From UBA4582 sp047630175 (GTDB lineage: Bacteria; Pseudomonadota; Gammaproteobacteria; Pseudomonadales; Azotimanducaceae): DNA of 39,807 nucleotides. A model generated the notes under the pieces. It was not told the DNA's origin. It worked only from the letters and a program-made list of their open reading frames with translations, and did no database searches. The DNA is taken from NCBI GenBank assembly GCA_047630175.1, contig JBLHVI010000031.1, positions 1 through 39,807 on the forward strand. Direction: 5' to 3'. The translations under genes were made by a program, and so were the position numbers. This document shows, piece by piece, positions 18,014 through 26,405 of this stretch. Positions within the stretch are counted from its first letter, which is position 1, and each line of letters opens with the position of its first letter.

Positions 18014-18484
18014 GTGAAAGGTGACAGCAAGGTTATTGAACTGCTGAATAAAGTCTTAGGTAATGAATTAGTTGCCATTAATCAGTACTTTCTGCATTCG
18101 CGGATGTACAAAGATTGGGGGTTGATAGAGCTCGCTGATTACGAATACCACGAGTCTATTGATGAGATGAAGCACGCAGATCAACTCATCGAACGCATCT
18201 TATTCCTCGAAGGTCTTCCGAACTTACAGCACTTAGGTAAGTTGATGGTTGGTGAGAATACCTTAGAAATGCTGAAATGCGATTTGGCGCTTGAAATGCT
18301 AGCGCTCCCTGATCTTCGCGAAGGCGTAGAACATAGCGTAAGTGTTGGCGACTTCGTCAGCCGCGATCTGTTTGCATCAATCCTTGCATCAGAGGAAGAG
18401 CATGTTGATTGGATAGAAACTCAATTGGGTTTGGTCGACAAAGTCGGCATTGAGAACTACCAGCTGTCTAAAATCTCAGCATAG
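18014..18484 (+). CDS. bfr: Bacterioferritin
   Basis: 156 residues from GTG 18014, chosen because AAAGGAG sits 5 bases upstream and translation then begins MKGDSKVIELLNK, the standard bacterioferritin start; the upstream TTG at 17999 has no such support. Ferroxidase residues are all at canonical numbers: Glu18, Tyr25, Glu51, His54, Glu94, Glu127 and His130. Met52 is present as heme ligand, so this is a heme-binding, catalytically competent subunit. Twenty-four subunits form a cage that oxidises Fe2+ and stores ferric mineral in the cytoplasm; Bfd next door drives release. Confidence 0.96.
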   Translation: MKGDSKVIELLNKVLGNELVAINQYFLHSRMYKDWGLIELADYEYHESIDEMKHADQLIERILFLEGLPNLQHLGKLMVGENTLEMLKCDLALEMLALPDLREGVEHSVSVGDFVSRDLFASILASEEEHVDWIETQLGLVDKVGIENYQLSKISA

Positions 18485-18493
18485 AAAGCACGA

Positions 18494-18530
18494 GGCGTAG
18501 CTAGTCACGGTGCTTGTGATTAGCTACGCC
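18494..18530. terminator. Long hairpin after bfr
   Basis: GGCGTAGCTAGTCAC (18494-18508), loop GGTGCTT, and GTGATTAGCTACGCC (18516-18530) form a 15-base-pair stem with one G-U wobble. It begins 10 bases after the bfr stop and lies between bfr and the convergent symporter gene. There is no T-tract on either side, so it may protect the bfr 3' end or act as a factor-assisted terminator. Confidence 0.6.
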
Positions 18531-18600
18531 GCAGGCGTGTTTGCAAGCAGCAGTGTCTATCTTGACATTGCACCCGACAGACTGCTTCGCCAGAAGCCAG

Positions 18601-20088
18601 TTAAAAGTCCATCATACGGTCAATGTCATCATCCAGCGTGTTGCCGCTCTGGGTCATTAACGAAACGCCAATAAACAACACAATTGCACTCACAAAAGCT
18701 AGGAACCCGGCGTTCATGCCGTGGGGCAGGGCAATGGATGCGACATTAACTACCACGTTAATTACAAGGCTCGTGACGATAGCTACGATGGCGCCCTCTT
18801 TTGTTGCGCCTTTCCAGTTAAGGCCGATAGCGAGTACGGGGAAAATAGCGGCAGCGAAAGTGCCCCAGCCAATAGTGCCGAGTAAAGCCACCAGCGTATC
18901 GCTGGCAAGTGCGATGATGGCGGCGGCGACAGCTAGGATTACTGTTACCACCCGGGCTTTGAATAACTCGTTAGTAATTTCTTTGGCACCGAACGCCTTC
19001 GGCATATCGTGAATTAGGGCGGCGGTACCGACATTCAAAAACGCGTCGGCAGTAGACATGATGGCTGCGAATAGTCCCGCGAACACAATGCCAGCAAGTA
19101 TTGGGCTGGCAAATACCGACAAAAAGAACGGTGCCGCCTGATCTGGCGATGTCAGGGGCTCAGTTTGGCCATCAATGACGAGAGCCCGCATCACCGTACC
19201 AATCGATATCCACAACAGCGCGGCAAATGCGTAGCCGATAACCGACACGGGCAGTACTGTGCGATTGTCAGCAATGCGCCGATTCATCATCATCTTGGTG
19301 ACTAGGTGCGGCTGGCCGGCAATGCCTAAGCCAAAAATAAAAGCCCAGCCAAGGCACGTCACCACGCCGGCAGTGCCAAACGGCATCATCGCCTCAGCAT
19401 CATCAAGAAGAATAATTTGAGTGGCCTCGGCAAATCCGCCATCAAAAATTTGCGTCGCTGTGTAAAGTATCAACAAGCCGGCAACCATCATGATGCCGCC
19501 CTGCACGACGTCAGTGTAAACCGAGGCGATGATGCCGCCGGTAACACAATAGAATACCAGGACTGTTGATGAGACCACGACGCAGGAGATCAGGCTTATG
19601 TCAGCGAACATGACGGTGCCACTTAGCAGGGATTTCATGACAACAGCCATAGCCAGTATTTGCGTTGCCAAGTAGCCCATAACGCCCAATACAATTGTCA
19701 GTGCGATAAGAAAACGTACCGCTTCACTTCGATATCGCGCAGCGACAATATCGGGCAGTGAGATGGCATCCCGAACTTCGGCAATCATCCGAATGCGTTT
19801 GGCGACTAAAAAGAAACCCAGCGCATAACCTGTGGTTGACAGAATAATCATCCAGAAAGAACTCACGCCTTGGGAATACACAAGACCAGGGCCTCCAACA
19901 AAACCAAAGCCGCTTAGTGTGCTCGAGAAAATAGCCAGGGCCACGACAATGGGCCCAAGGCTGCGTCCGGCGATAAAGAAGTCACTGGAGGAATGTGTGC
20001 GGCGCATCGCCCAGAGACCGACAGCGATGCAGAAAACCATGTAGATACCAATGGCTGACAAAATGATTTCTTGACGAAATTCTTCCAC
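18601..20088 (-). CDS. Sodium:solute symporter (SSS family)
   Basis: A 495-residue inner-membrane protein with about 13 hydrophobic segments and the SSS-family layout: YMVFCIAVGLWAMRR in the first helix, SSSDFFIAGRSLGP, then SSTLSGFGFVGGPGLVYSQG, GGIIASVYTDVVQGGIMM and FAAIMSTADAFLNV, the last being a well-conserved family region. The start is GTG 20088, with AAGGA five bases upstream. Substrate cannot be read from the sequence; relatives carry proline, pantothenate, acetate or other organic solutes with Na+. It is the third gene of a minus-strand set behind two small membrane proteins (20679-20140 ends 51 bases upstream), which may be co-transcribed. The polar tail (NTLDDDIDRMMDF) is cytoplasmic. 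Confidence 0.9.
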   Translation of the reverse strand: MEEFRQEIILSAIGIYMVFCIAVGLWAMRRTHSSSDFFIAGRSLGPIVVALAIFSSTLSGFGFVGGPGLVYSQGVSSFWMIILSTTGYALGFFLVAKRIRMIAEVRDAISLPDIVAARYRSEAVRFLIALTIVLGVMGYLATQILAMAVVMKSLLSGTVMFADISLISCVVVSSTVLVFYCVTGGIIASVYTDVVQGGIMMVAGLLILYTATQIFDGGFAEATQIILLDDAEAMMPFGTAGVVTCLGWAFIFGLGIAGQPHLVTKMMMNRRIADNRTVLPVSVIGYAFAALLWISIGTVMRALVIDGQTEPLTSPDQAAPFFLSVFASPILAGIVFAGLFAAIMSTADAFLNVGTAALIHDMPKAFGAKEITNELFKARVVTVILAVAAAIIALASDTLVALLGTIGWGTFAAAIFPVLAIGLNWKGATKEGAIVAIVTSLVINVVVNVASIALPHGMNAGFLAFVSAIVLFIGVSLMTQSGNTLDDDIDRMMDF

Positions 20089-20139
20089 GAAAATCCTTAT
20101 GGTGTTGTGTTATTGCGAGTTTTGCCACGGGGCTAACTT

Positions 20140-20679
20140 TTAGGAACTGGGTGTCTCGGGGGTGTATTGCTTCACGAGTTGCTCAAATTCCTTCTGGTCG
20201 CTGTCAGACCATACGTATGACTTAAAGCCAAACACATAAAGCGCGACGAGCCCAAGGCCGGCGAGCCAGACGGCGTAAACAAGCCACGTTGTAGCAACAG
20301 GAAAGCCCGCTACGCTGGCTGTTTCGCCTGTTGCTAGAAAGCGTTCGTAGGATGAAACCAGTGCCGTCCAGACAAATACTGATAGCCCGAAGCACGCTGT
20401 CAGCATAGTCCAGAAAAATGTGGAACGACGTGAGGGTTTGACGCCGAGTGCCAGCAAGCAGCATATCTGTGCGAGCACCACGATTTGAAATAGGTAGGCG
20501 AATCGTGCGATAGGAAGAAAGCGCGCACTGCCATCGCCGCCAGCACGCATGCCGTTGTAAACCGCATGAGCGACACCGCTGATGTTTTCTGGCAGGGGCG
20601 TCACGGCCATGAGTGCGAGCAGCAGGCACTGGGCAAGGCCAAGAGTGAGAATGACGAGGGAAAGACGGGTCTGCTGCAT
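20140..20679 (-). CDS. Small four-helix membrane protein of unknown function
   Basis: 179 residues from ATG 20679; the frame is open to 20811 but the extra 44 residues overlap the preceding gene and look non-coding. About four hydrophobic helices: LSLVILTLGLAQCLLLALM, FAYLFQIVVLAQICCLLALG, FFWTMLTACFGLSVFVWTAL and TTWLVYAVWLAGLGLVALYVF. Between them is a soluble loop with NGMRAGGDGSARFL, and the C-terminus is a short acidic tail (DSDQKEFEQLVKQYTPET). I do not recognise a family. No ribosome site is clear. Its place 51 bases before the symporter suggests an accessory or co-regulated membrane protein, by inference only. Confidence 0.7.
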   Translation of the reverse strand: MQQTRLSLVILTLGLAQCLLLALMAVTPLPENISGVAHAVYNGMRAGGDGSARFLPIARFAYLFQIVVLAQICCLLALGVKPSRRSTFFWTMLTACFGLSVFVWTALVSSYERFLATGETASVAGFPVATTWLVYAVWLAGLGLVALYVFGFKSYVWSDSDQKEFEQLVKQYTPETPSS

Positions 20680-20779
20680 AACGCAATCGATTTGTGAATT
20701 CAATATTGGGAATATACTGGAACTAAGCTGCAATGAGAAACAAAGCCAGTGTGATGGCATAAATATCAACGTTGGTGAG

Positions 20780-21763
20780 CTAGTCGACGAACAGGTCAAC
20801 GGCTCTTTCAATCAGTGCGGCGCCCACCCATGTTAGTGGGACGAGAATGAGGTAAAGCCCAAAACGGGTGACGACGCCAATATCCAGAGGCCACTCGTGG
20901 ACATTGCTAATTTCGCGACGATAAGCCAGTAGTGGTGTGATATCAGCGTAGTCTTGAACCTGACGCAGCTTATAAGTGTTAATTTTTGCCTGCACTAACG
21001 CGGTTTCTTGAATTTTGGCTCGCCTGAGAGCTGTGTGGAGCGGCCACACCGGTGCAACAAATAGATAGATCAATGCTGCGCTCGTCGTCAGTAATCCAGG
21101 GATGGTCGTCCAGGGGTTTACGCTGCCCCCTAGCCACATGATGGAAAATGACGCCTGTGTGCCAATGACCATCAACGTAGAACTTACAGCCATTCGACCA
21201 ACAGGCGTCAGGGCGTTTGTGTTGAGTAGGTCAATCTCCATGTTGAAGGTGATTTGCCGAAACATTCGGGAGTTGTCTATTAAGCAACTGTAGGCGGTAG
21301 TTATCGTGAGCCATACCAGCAGGGGTATAACAGCACTGAGAAAGTGGGCGGGACTTTCCATGAGTTGATACCCCATGCTACTTACGCTGCCCGATAGTAG
21401 CCAGCTTTGAAGTAACCAAAAGCCGGTGGCTATGAATAGGGTTAAGCTCAGCCAGCTTGGGGACTTGTGGCTAATGCTGCGTCGCAGGCTGTCGCGGGAT
21501 GCTGTGTCGAGCGTCAAGTAGGGTGTTATCTCATCGAATGCTTTAACAGTATGCGCCGTAATCAAATGAAAGACAGGGATGACATAAGCAATGACGACAC
21601 AAAAGAATATTGCCAAGGGCCAGTCATAGCGTTGACCTCCAGCGGGGTCTAGGTACATTTGTAGTGCAATTAGCGCGGCGATGGCGAGGAATAACAGCGC
21701 GGCGCAAATCCAGCGGCCATATGGTAGCGATGGAACTAGATGGAGTAACCAAACGCGACTCAC
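20780..21763 (-). CDS. Multi-pass membrane protein of unknown function
   Basis: 327 residues from GTG 21763, with about seven hydrophobic stretches, e.g. ICAALLFLAIAALIALQMYL, PLAIFFCVVIAYVIPVFHLI, LFIATGFWLLQSWLL, FLSAVIPLLVWLTITTAYS, LLTTSAALIYLFVAPVWPLH and the C-terminal GLYLILVPLTWVGAALIE. A polar cytoplasmic segment (RRAKIQETALVQAKINTYKL) lies between the last pair. No motif that I recognise. It precedes the four-helix protein and symporter on the minus strand, with 100 bases before the next chosen start. No good ribosome site before the GTG, so the start is uncertain. Confidence 0.7.
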   Translation of the reverse strand: MSRVWLLHLVPSLPYGRWICAALLFLAIAALIALQMYLDPAGGQRYDWPLAIFFCVVIAYVIPVFHLITAHTVKAFDEITPYLTLDTASRDSLRRSISHKSPSWLSLTLFIATGFWLLQSWLLSGSVSSMGYQLMESPAHFLSAVIPLLVWLTITTAYSCLIDNSRMFRQITFNMEIDLLNTNALTPVGRMAVSSTLMVIGTQASFSIMWLGGSVNPWTTIPGLLTTSAALIYLFVAPVWPLHTALRRAKIQETALVQAKINTYKLRQVQDYADITPLLAYRREISNVHEWPLDIGVVTRFGLYLILVPLTWVGAALIERAVDLFVD

Positions 21764-22009
21764 AGCGTAATGGTCGAATTTACGTAGCCGTCGGGCTGTA
21801 TCAACACTTCATATAGGTTTGACATGGTGTTTTTCCAAGGTGTCGAGTATTGGGCTGCCTAGAGTCTATCAACCTAGCGTGTGTACCGGTATCTGTCTGG
21901 GCAGTAAAACCTTGTTTTGACCTTAATAAATATTTTCCGACAGCATTGCGAATCGGTTTAAACTGGCCTAAACCAGTCACATGCAGGCACGGGTAAGATG
22001 AGCAGGTCA

Positions 22010-22273
22010 ATGGATTTAGCACTGAAGGACAAGCGAGCGATAACGACGGGTGATGGTAAGCGTATTGGTCGTTCAATTAGCGAGGCGTTTCTTCAAGAGG
22101 CCGTGTCGGTAGCTATCTGTGTGCGAGATGCAACGACGCTGGCTGATGCGGCGGCGGCAAGGATGGTGGGTCTGGACGTTCTTATGCGCAGTATCAGTGC
22201 CATAAGTGCCGTTTTTCGCGTCATGTTGTTGGTGGACGGCGCAGCAACCACAAGTTTGCAACGCCAGTCATGA
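22010..22273 (+). pseudogene. Short-chain dehydrogenase (SDR) relic
   Basis: The first ~50 residues from ATG 22010 are a recognisable SDR N-terminus: MDLALKDKRAITTGDGKRIG, SISEAFLQEAVSVAICVRDA and TTLADAAAA. The Rossmann glycine motif T-G-x-x-x-G-I-G has become TGDGKRIG, losing a glycine. After AAAA the text jumps to LDVLMRSISAISAV, which resembles the strand before the NNAG motif (LDVLVNNAG) but without NNAG, so ~30 or more residues are missing; no YxxxK catalytic motif remains. The frame ends at 22273 overlapping the start of the next gene by four bases. A ribosome-like AGG lies before ATG 22010. Most likely a decayed dehydrogenase. Confidence 0.65.
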
Positions 22274-22512
22274 GCAGCGACCAACCAGGAAACCCGCTGC
22301 ACGGATTGACTTTGAAATATATCGTGACCCGGCTGAGCGAGCAGTTGGGTTGGGATGGGCTTGCCGTTCAGGTCAACATCAACTGCTTTAAGTCGGACCC
22401 GAGCGTACAGTCGAGTCTCAAATTTTTGCGTAAGACGCCTTGGGCGAGACTGCAAGTGGAAGACCTGTATATCGCGACCTTCGAGCAGCAGCGCTCGCCG
22501 TGGCAGAAGTAG
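22270..22512 (+). CDS. VF530 family (DUF2132) small protein
   Basis: An 80-residue protein whose full length fits the VF530/DUF2132 family: NPLHGLTLKYIVTRLSEQLG near the start, then W-D-G-L, INCFKSDPSVQSSLKFLRKT and PWARLQVEDLY. The family is a compact helical domain named after Vibrio fischeri VF530 and described as DNA-binding in some databases; its biological role is not established. ATG 22270 overlaps the stop of the SDR relic as ATGA, an arrangement that would permit translational coupling. The gene is intact even though its upstream neighbour is decayed. Followed 66 bases later by the DadA-like gene. Confidence 0.85.
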   Translation: MSSDQPGNPLHGLTLKYIVTRLSEQLGWDGLAVQVNINCFKSDPSVQSSLKFLRKTPWARLQVEDLYIATFEQQRSPWQK

Positions 22513-22578
22513 GTTGTCGCTGTGTTGTGTTCGCCGGACGGATGTATATCGATGCATCGCTGACCGGAACCGAGCGTA

Positions 22579-23832
22579 ATGACAGCAGATAGCACCAAAA
22601 ATGCCGATATTGTAGTCATTGGTGCTGGTGTCATAGGCATGGCTATTGCCCAGCAACTGCTTGAGACAGGCCGCTCGGTGCTATTGGTAGACCCGGGGGC
22701 ACCGGGTGGTGGCGCCTCATATGGTAATGCCGGCACGATTGCAGACTACGCAATACTGCCGGTTGGCTCGCCGGCAGTATTGCGCGACTTACCGGCGCTG
22801 TTGTTCAATAAAAACAGCCCTTTATCGATTCGTAGGGCGGCCTTGTTTAGCCTTGCGCCTTGGTTGATACGTTTTTTTCGGCAATCGTTTCCTGGCGCAA
22901 CGCAGAGAAACATAGTGGCACTAGCCGGTATTGTTGCTGACGCAGCGCCACGCTGGCAAACATTGGCGCGTCAGGTCGGAGCCCAAGAGACAGTGCGGGC
23001 GCGTGGCTGCCTCTACCTATATGAGACTCAAGCAAGCTTCCGTCGAGGCAAGCAGGATATCGCATACCGCCAGACACTGGGTGTTAAGGGGGAGATGCTT
23101 AACCCCCAGGAGCTGAGCCAACTGGAGCCACGGTTAACGGCAATGGGCGGCGGTGCGGCTTACTTCCCTGATGCGGTTTTCTTGAGCGATCCGGGCAAGG
23201 TTATGGCATTGCTGTATCAATATATCCTTCAAGCCGGGGCCGAATTTCATCAGGCTGCAGCTGTGAGCATCGATCGTCAGCCGTCTGGCATTCGCGTAGT
23301 GCTGAGTGACGGGGTGGTGGTGCATGCTCGCCAAGTGGTGATTGCCGCTGGCGCCCATTCGAGAGATCTCGCGCGCCAAGCCGGCGATAAAATTCCGTTA
23401 GATACTGAGCGCGGCTATCATCTGGAATATGACACTAACGAGGCGTTACTGCATCGGCCTGCCTGTGGTAATGCTCAGGGGTTCTATATGTGCCCAATGA
23501 GTGGCCGTTTACGAGTTGCCGGGACGGTTGAGCTAGGGGGTTTGAACCCGAAGCCTTCGCAGCACCGGCTGGATAATTTGCAGCGCGGTGTGGCCAGGTA
23601 TTTACCCGGTCTGGGCGATCCAAGCCGCTCTTGGCTTGGGTTTCGGCCGTCGATCCCAGACAGCCGCCCCGTGATTTCGGCCTCTAAAATGGGCAATGAT
23701 ATCGTCTACGCATTCGGCCATGGACACATAGGTCTGACGCTTGCGCCCATCACAGCTGAGGCGGTCAGTGCGATTATTGCCGGGACAACATCACCGATTA
23801 AGCGTGAGGACTTTGCCGCGCAACGGTTCTAA
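22579..23832 (+). CDS. D-amino-acid dehydrogenase-like FAD oxidoreductase
   Basis: 417 residues of the DAO/DadA superfamily. The dinucleotide-binding motif is VVIGAGVIGMAIAQQLLETG (GxGxxG) near residue 12, followed by VLLVDPGAPGGGASYGNAG, typical of DadA-like proteins. The C-terminal FAD region has SWLGFRPSIPDSRPVIS and FGHGHIGLTLAPITAE, the conserved Arg-Pro and Gly-rich elements. Such enzymes oxidatively deaminate D-amino acids (or related imino acids), feeding electrons to the membrane. Substrate not determinable. ATG 22579, with GAG-type weak ribosome site. Convergent with ggt (34 bases between stops). It may take up D-amino acids released by peptidoglycan or peptide turnover, an inference. 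Confidence 0.88.
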   Translation: MTADSTKNADIVVIGAGVIGMAIAQQLLETGRSVLLVDPGAPGGGASYGNAGTIADYAILPVGSPAVLRDLPALLFNKNSPLSIRRAALFSLAPWLIRFFRQSFPGATQRNIVALAGIVADAAPRWQTLARQVGAQETVRARGCLYLYETQASFRRGKQDIAYRQTLGVKGEMLNPQELSQLEPRLTAMGGGAAYFPDAVFLSDPGKVMALLYQYILQAGAEFHQAAAVSIDRQPSGIRVVLSDGVVVHARQVVIAAGAHSRDLARQAGDKIPLDTERGYHLEYDTNEALLHRPACGNAQGFYMCPMSGRLRVAGTVELGGLNPKPSQHRLDNLQRGVARYLPGLGDPSRSWLGFRPSIPDSRPVISASKMGNDIVYAFGHGHIGLTLAPITAEAVSAIIAGTTSPIKREDFAAQRF

Positions 23833-23866
23833 GAAAAGGGGTCGGAGTGTCAACAACGACCATCAA

Positions 23867-25777
23867 CTACCATGCAATACCATAGTCATCGCCATAATCA
23901 CTGGCGCCACCCTGCATGGTGCCGTGTTCGGCATCAAACCAGATGGCAGTGATGGGGCTGTAGGTGCGGTCCACGGGCTTGACGTCATAGCCCATGCGTT
24001 CTAATTCCGACTGGCTATAGGGCGCCAAGGTGCGTTTGACATCTATGCGGCCAGGCTGCGATCCGTGTGCGCCGAATGAGCTTTGCATTTGGTAGCTGGT
24101 GAAGTTGGGTGCTTCAGCGGCTTCCTGGACGTTCATGTCGAACTCCACCATGTTAAGAAAAAACTGGAGTAGATTTTGGTCTTGGGTGTCACCACCCTGC
24201 ACCGAAAACGCCATCAGCGGCTTGCCGTCTTTGAGTGCCATGCTAGGTGTCAGTGTAGCGCGTGGACGTTGACCGGGTTGGACGACATTGTAGGGATTGA
24301 CGCGTTCGTCGAGTACAAAGCTTTGCATGCGTTGGCTCAAGCCGATGCCGCTTTTACCCGCGATAAATGCGGGAATCCAACCGCCGCTGGGTGTCACAGA
24401 AACAACCCAACCCTCGGCATCAGCGGCTTGTATGGAGGTGGTGCCCTTGGTAAAGCCTTCGTCGTGAGTGCTATTGCCTGCTTGTTGAAAGCCATCAACG
24501 CCCGCTGCGTCTGCAGCGGGTGGTACGGGGGTCCACTGCTGGCGTAGTGCTTCAAACGGATTGTCACCTGATTGATAGCGGTAAGGATCGCCTGGTTTTA
24601 TATCTATGTTATTCATAGCCGGATTAATCAGTTTGCGACGATCGGCCGCGTACTGCTTTGACAATAGCCCCTCAATAGGCTCGGCAGGCGGTACGTACGG
24701 GTCGCCGTAATAGAAGTCTCGGTCTGCAAACGACAGGTTCATCGCCTGATATAGATGATGAATATAGCGTGGGCTGTTGTAGCCCATGTCTTTTAGATTA
24801 ATGGTTTCAAGTATATTTAAGGCTTGCAGCATTACCGGCCCTTGAACCCAAGTAGTGAGTTTGTAGACATCGATGCCCTTATAGTTAGTGGTGACGGGCT
24901 CCTCAATATGGACTTGCCATTTGTCCAGATCTTGCATGGTAAATAGGCCGCCTTGGGCGCGGCTACCCCGAACGATTTCCTCAGCAATATCGCCTCGGTA
25001 GAAGCGATCATAGGCAGCGTATATAGCGGCTTTGCGGTCTTTGCCTGCAGCGAGTGCGGCGGCTTCAGTGTCGACGAGTTTCTGTAGGGTCGCGAGTAAA
25101 TCGGGTTGTTTGAATATTTCGCCGGCAAAAGGTGCTGCGCGCTGTGACAAATCGTCTTCATTGAGGTGTGGCAGAAAAATTCTTTTCGAGTCCGGCCATT
25201 GACGAATAATGTCACGCCGCTTCTCGATGTTGTTGGCTTGTACTTCCTCAATAGGGTAGCCGGTTGCCATTTGGATGGAGGGGGCAAGTACTTCGGCGAG
25301 ACTGAGTCGACCGTATTCCGCCAACATAACCATCAGGCCACCCGGCGTACCGGGTGTCACCGCAGCGAGTGGACCATTCTCGGGCGGATACAGCATGCCC
25401 TTTTCTTTGAAAAAAGCAGGCGTTGCGCCGGTGGGCGCAACGCCGAGAGCGTTGATGCCCTTGACCTCGCCCGTCTTGGGGTTATAGATCAATGCTTGGG
25501 TTTCGCCTCCCCAGCCGAGCGTGTCCCACATGGTTGATGTGGCGCCGAGCATGGCGCACGCGGCGTCGACAGCGTTGCCGCCGCGCGCGAAGGTCAAGGC
25601 TCCGGCGGTGGCCGCTAAGGGTTTGCCTGTCATGGCGACCCAGTGTTTACCGTGCAGCACGGGCTTGTTGGTTCGCTGCGCCTGCGCAGGCGTGGTGAAG
25701 GTGATAGCGACAACAGAGGCGACCAGAAGATTGGTTAGGGTGCGACTAAATTCGCGAGCGTGTAGACCCTGTAGCAT
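23867..25777 (-). CDS. ggt: Gamma-glutamyltransferase
   Basis: 636 residues with an N-terminal hydrophobic signal (TNLLVASVVAITFTTPAQA, cleavage after AQA), so periplasmic. Family landmarks: MTGKPLAATAGALTFARGGN with AVDAACAM, TPGTPGGLMVMLAEYG, and the autoproteolysis site at Thr446 in KGTTSIQAADAEG, where the precursor is cut to give the catalytic N-terminal threonine of the small subunit; downstream TLTPSMALKDGKP and FSVQGGDTQDQNL. It hydrolyses or transfers the gamma-glutamyl group of glutathione and related peptides, so it helps use gamma-glutamyl peptides as amino-acid source. ATG 25777 has GGAG upstream. The N-terminal GKHWVAMTGKP segment and length are as in long bacterial GGT-like proteins, so acylase-type specificity cannot be excluded. 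Confidence 0.92.
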   Translation of the reverse strand: MLQGLHAREFSRTLTNLLVASVVAITFTTPAQAQRTNKPVLHGKHWVAMTGKPLAATAGALTFARGGNAVDAACAMLGATSTMWDTLGWGGETQALIYNPKTGEVKGINALGVAPTGATPAFFKEKGMLYPPENGPLAAVTPGTPGGLMVMLAEYGRLSLAEVLAPSIQMATGYPIEEVQANNIEKRRDIIRQWPDSKRIFLPHLNEDDLSQRAAPFAGEIFKQPDLLATLQKLVDTEAAALAAGKDRKAAIYAAYDRFYRGDIAEEIVRGSRAQGGLFTMQDLDKWQVHIEEPVTTNYKGIDVYKLTTWVQGPVMLQALNILETINLKDMGYNSPRYIHHLYQAMNLSFADRDFYYGDPYVPPAEPIEGLLSKQYAADRRKLINPAMNNIDIKPGDPYRYQSGDNPFEALRQQWTPVPPAADAAGVDGFQQAGNSTHDEGFTKGTTSIQAADAEGWVVSVTPSGGWIPAFIAGKSGIGLSQRMQSFVLDERVNPYNVVQPGQRPRATLTPSMALKDGKPLMAFSVQGGDTQDQNLLQFFLNMVEFDMNVQEAAEAPNFTSYQMQSSFGAHGSQPGRIDVKRTLAPYSQSELERMGYDVKPVDRTYSPITAIWFDAEHGTMQGGASDYGDDYGIAW

Positions 25778-26402
25778 TAACGGACTCCAAACAAAGATCG
25801 GTGATAGTTAAACCGTCAGTAAAACATGTTCATCGTAGAAAATCAGCAGAACCAAGCGCAATGATTGTTGGCACAGCTTATGAGGTTTCGCCGGCGATAA
25901 TCATATCCAAGTTACGGTAGTGGAAAGCGCTCGGCTTTTGATTTTCTTGAAGTTAAGCGGGTGTCGAGCGGCGCTATCAATTTTTCGGTTGATCTTGTGA
26001 CTAACAAAGCTGGTCTGCAGCAGTCAAAGACTATTTACAGGTGCTTTTAGCCCGGATCCTCAAGCGCGTTGGGTTGTGGCTTAGGCATTTTCCAGCTCAG
26101 TACTCTGGCGTTTTCCAGTTGCGGCGAATCCTTGCGCTATCAATGGCATTATCAATGGCAATGTACATTACAGATCTATTCAATGGTCTAACGACTGCTG
26201 CAAGCCGCGAGAATATCCTTCGTAAAGTCGTTTTTGCTGAAGGTTTATCACGATTACAGCGCTGTCAATGACGCGCCACAGGCCGAGTGTTTTATTCGAC
26301 GTCATCGCTTGCAGCAGAAGCAAGTTTGGCCGTGCTTGATGAAACGCTCAGTGAGTCCCCAGAGGTTAGAGGTTAGAGGCCAGAGGTTATAAGAACGCAT
26401 TT
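25778..26402. other. Gene-poor stretch upstream of ggt
   Basis: About 625 bases with no convincing gene. A 76-codon frame from a GTG at 26041 lacks a ribosome site and similarity. There is a direct repeat ATCAATGGCA at 26139-26148 and 26151-26160, and the heptamer repeat listed at 26361. It presumably contains the ggt promoter near its left end, which I could not pinpoint. Confidence 0.6.
26361..26388 (+). repeat. Heptamer tandem repeat
   Basis: AGAGGTT AGAGGTT AGAGGCC AGAGGTT: four head-to-tail 7-base units, the third with two changes. It lies in the gene-poor stretch, just before the enoyl-CoA hydratase relic. Likely slipped-strand expansion. Confidence 0.8.
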
Positions 26403-26405
26403 CAA

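Noticed and set aside
22093..22656. 187-codon frame on the minus strand
   Set aside because: It is antisense to the SDR relic, VF530 and the start of the DadA-like gene, all of which show clear family similarity.
26041..26271. 76-codon frame in the stretch after ggt
   Set aside because: GTG start without ribosome site, no recognised similarity, and composition like non-coding DNA around it.
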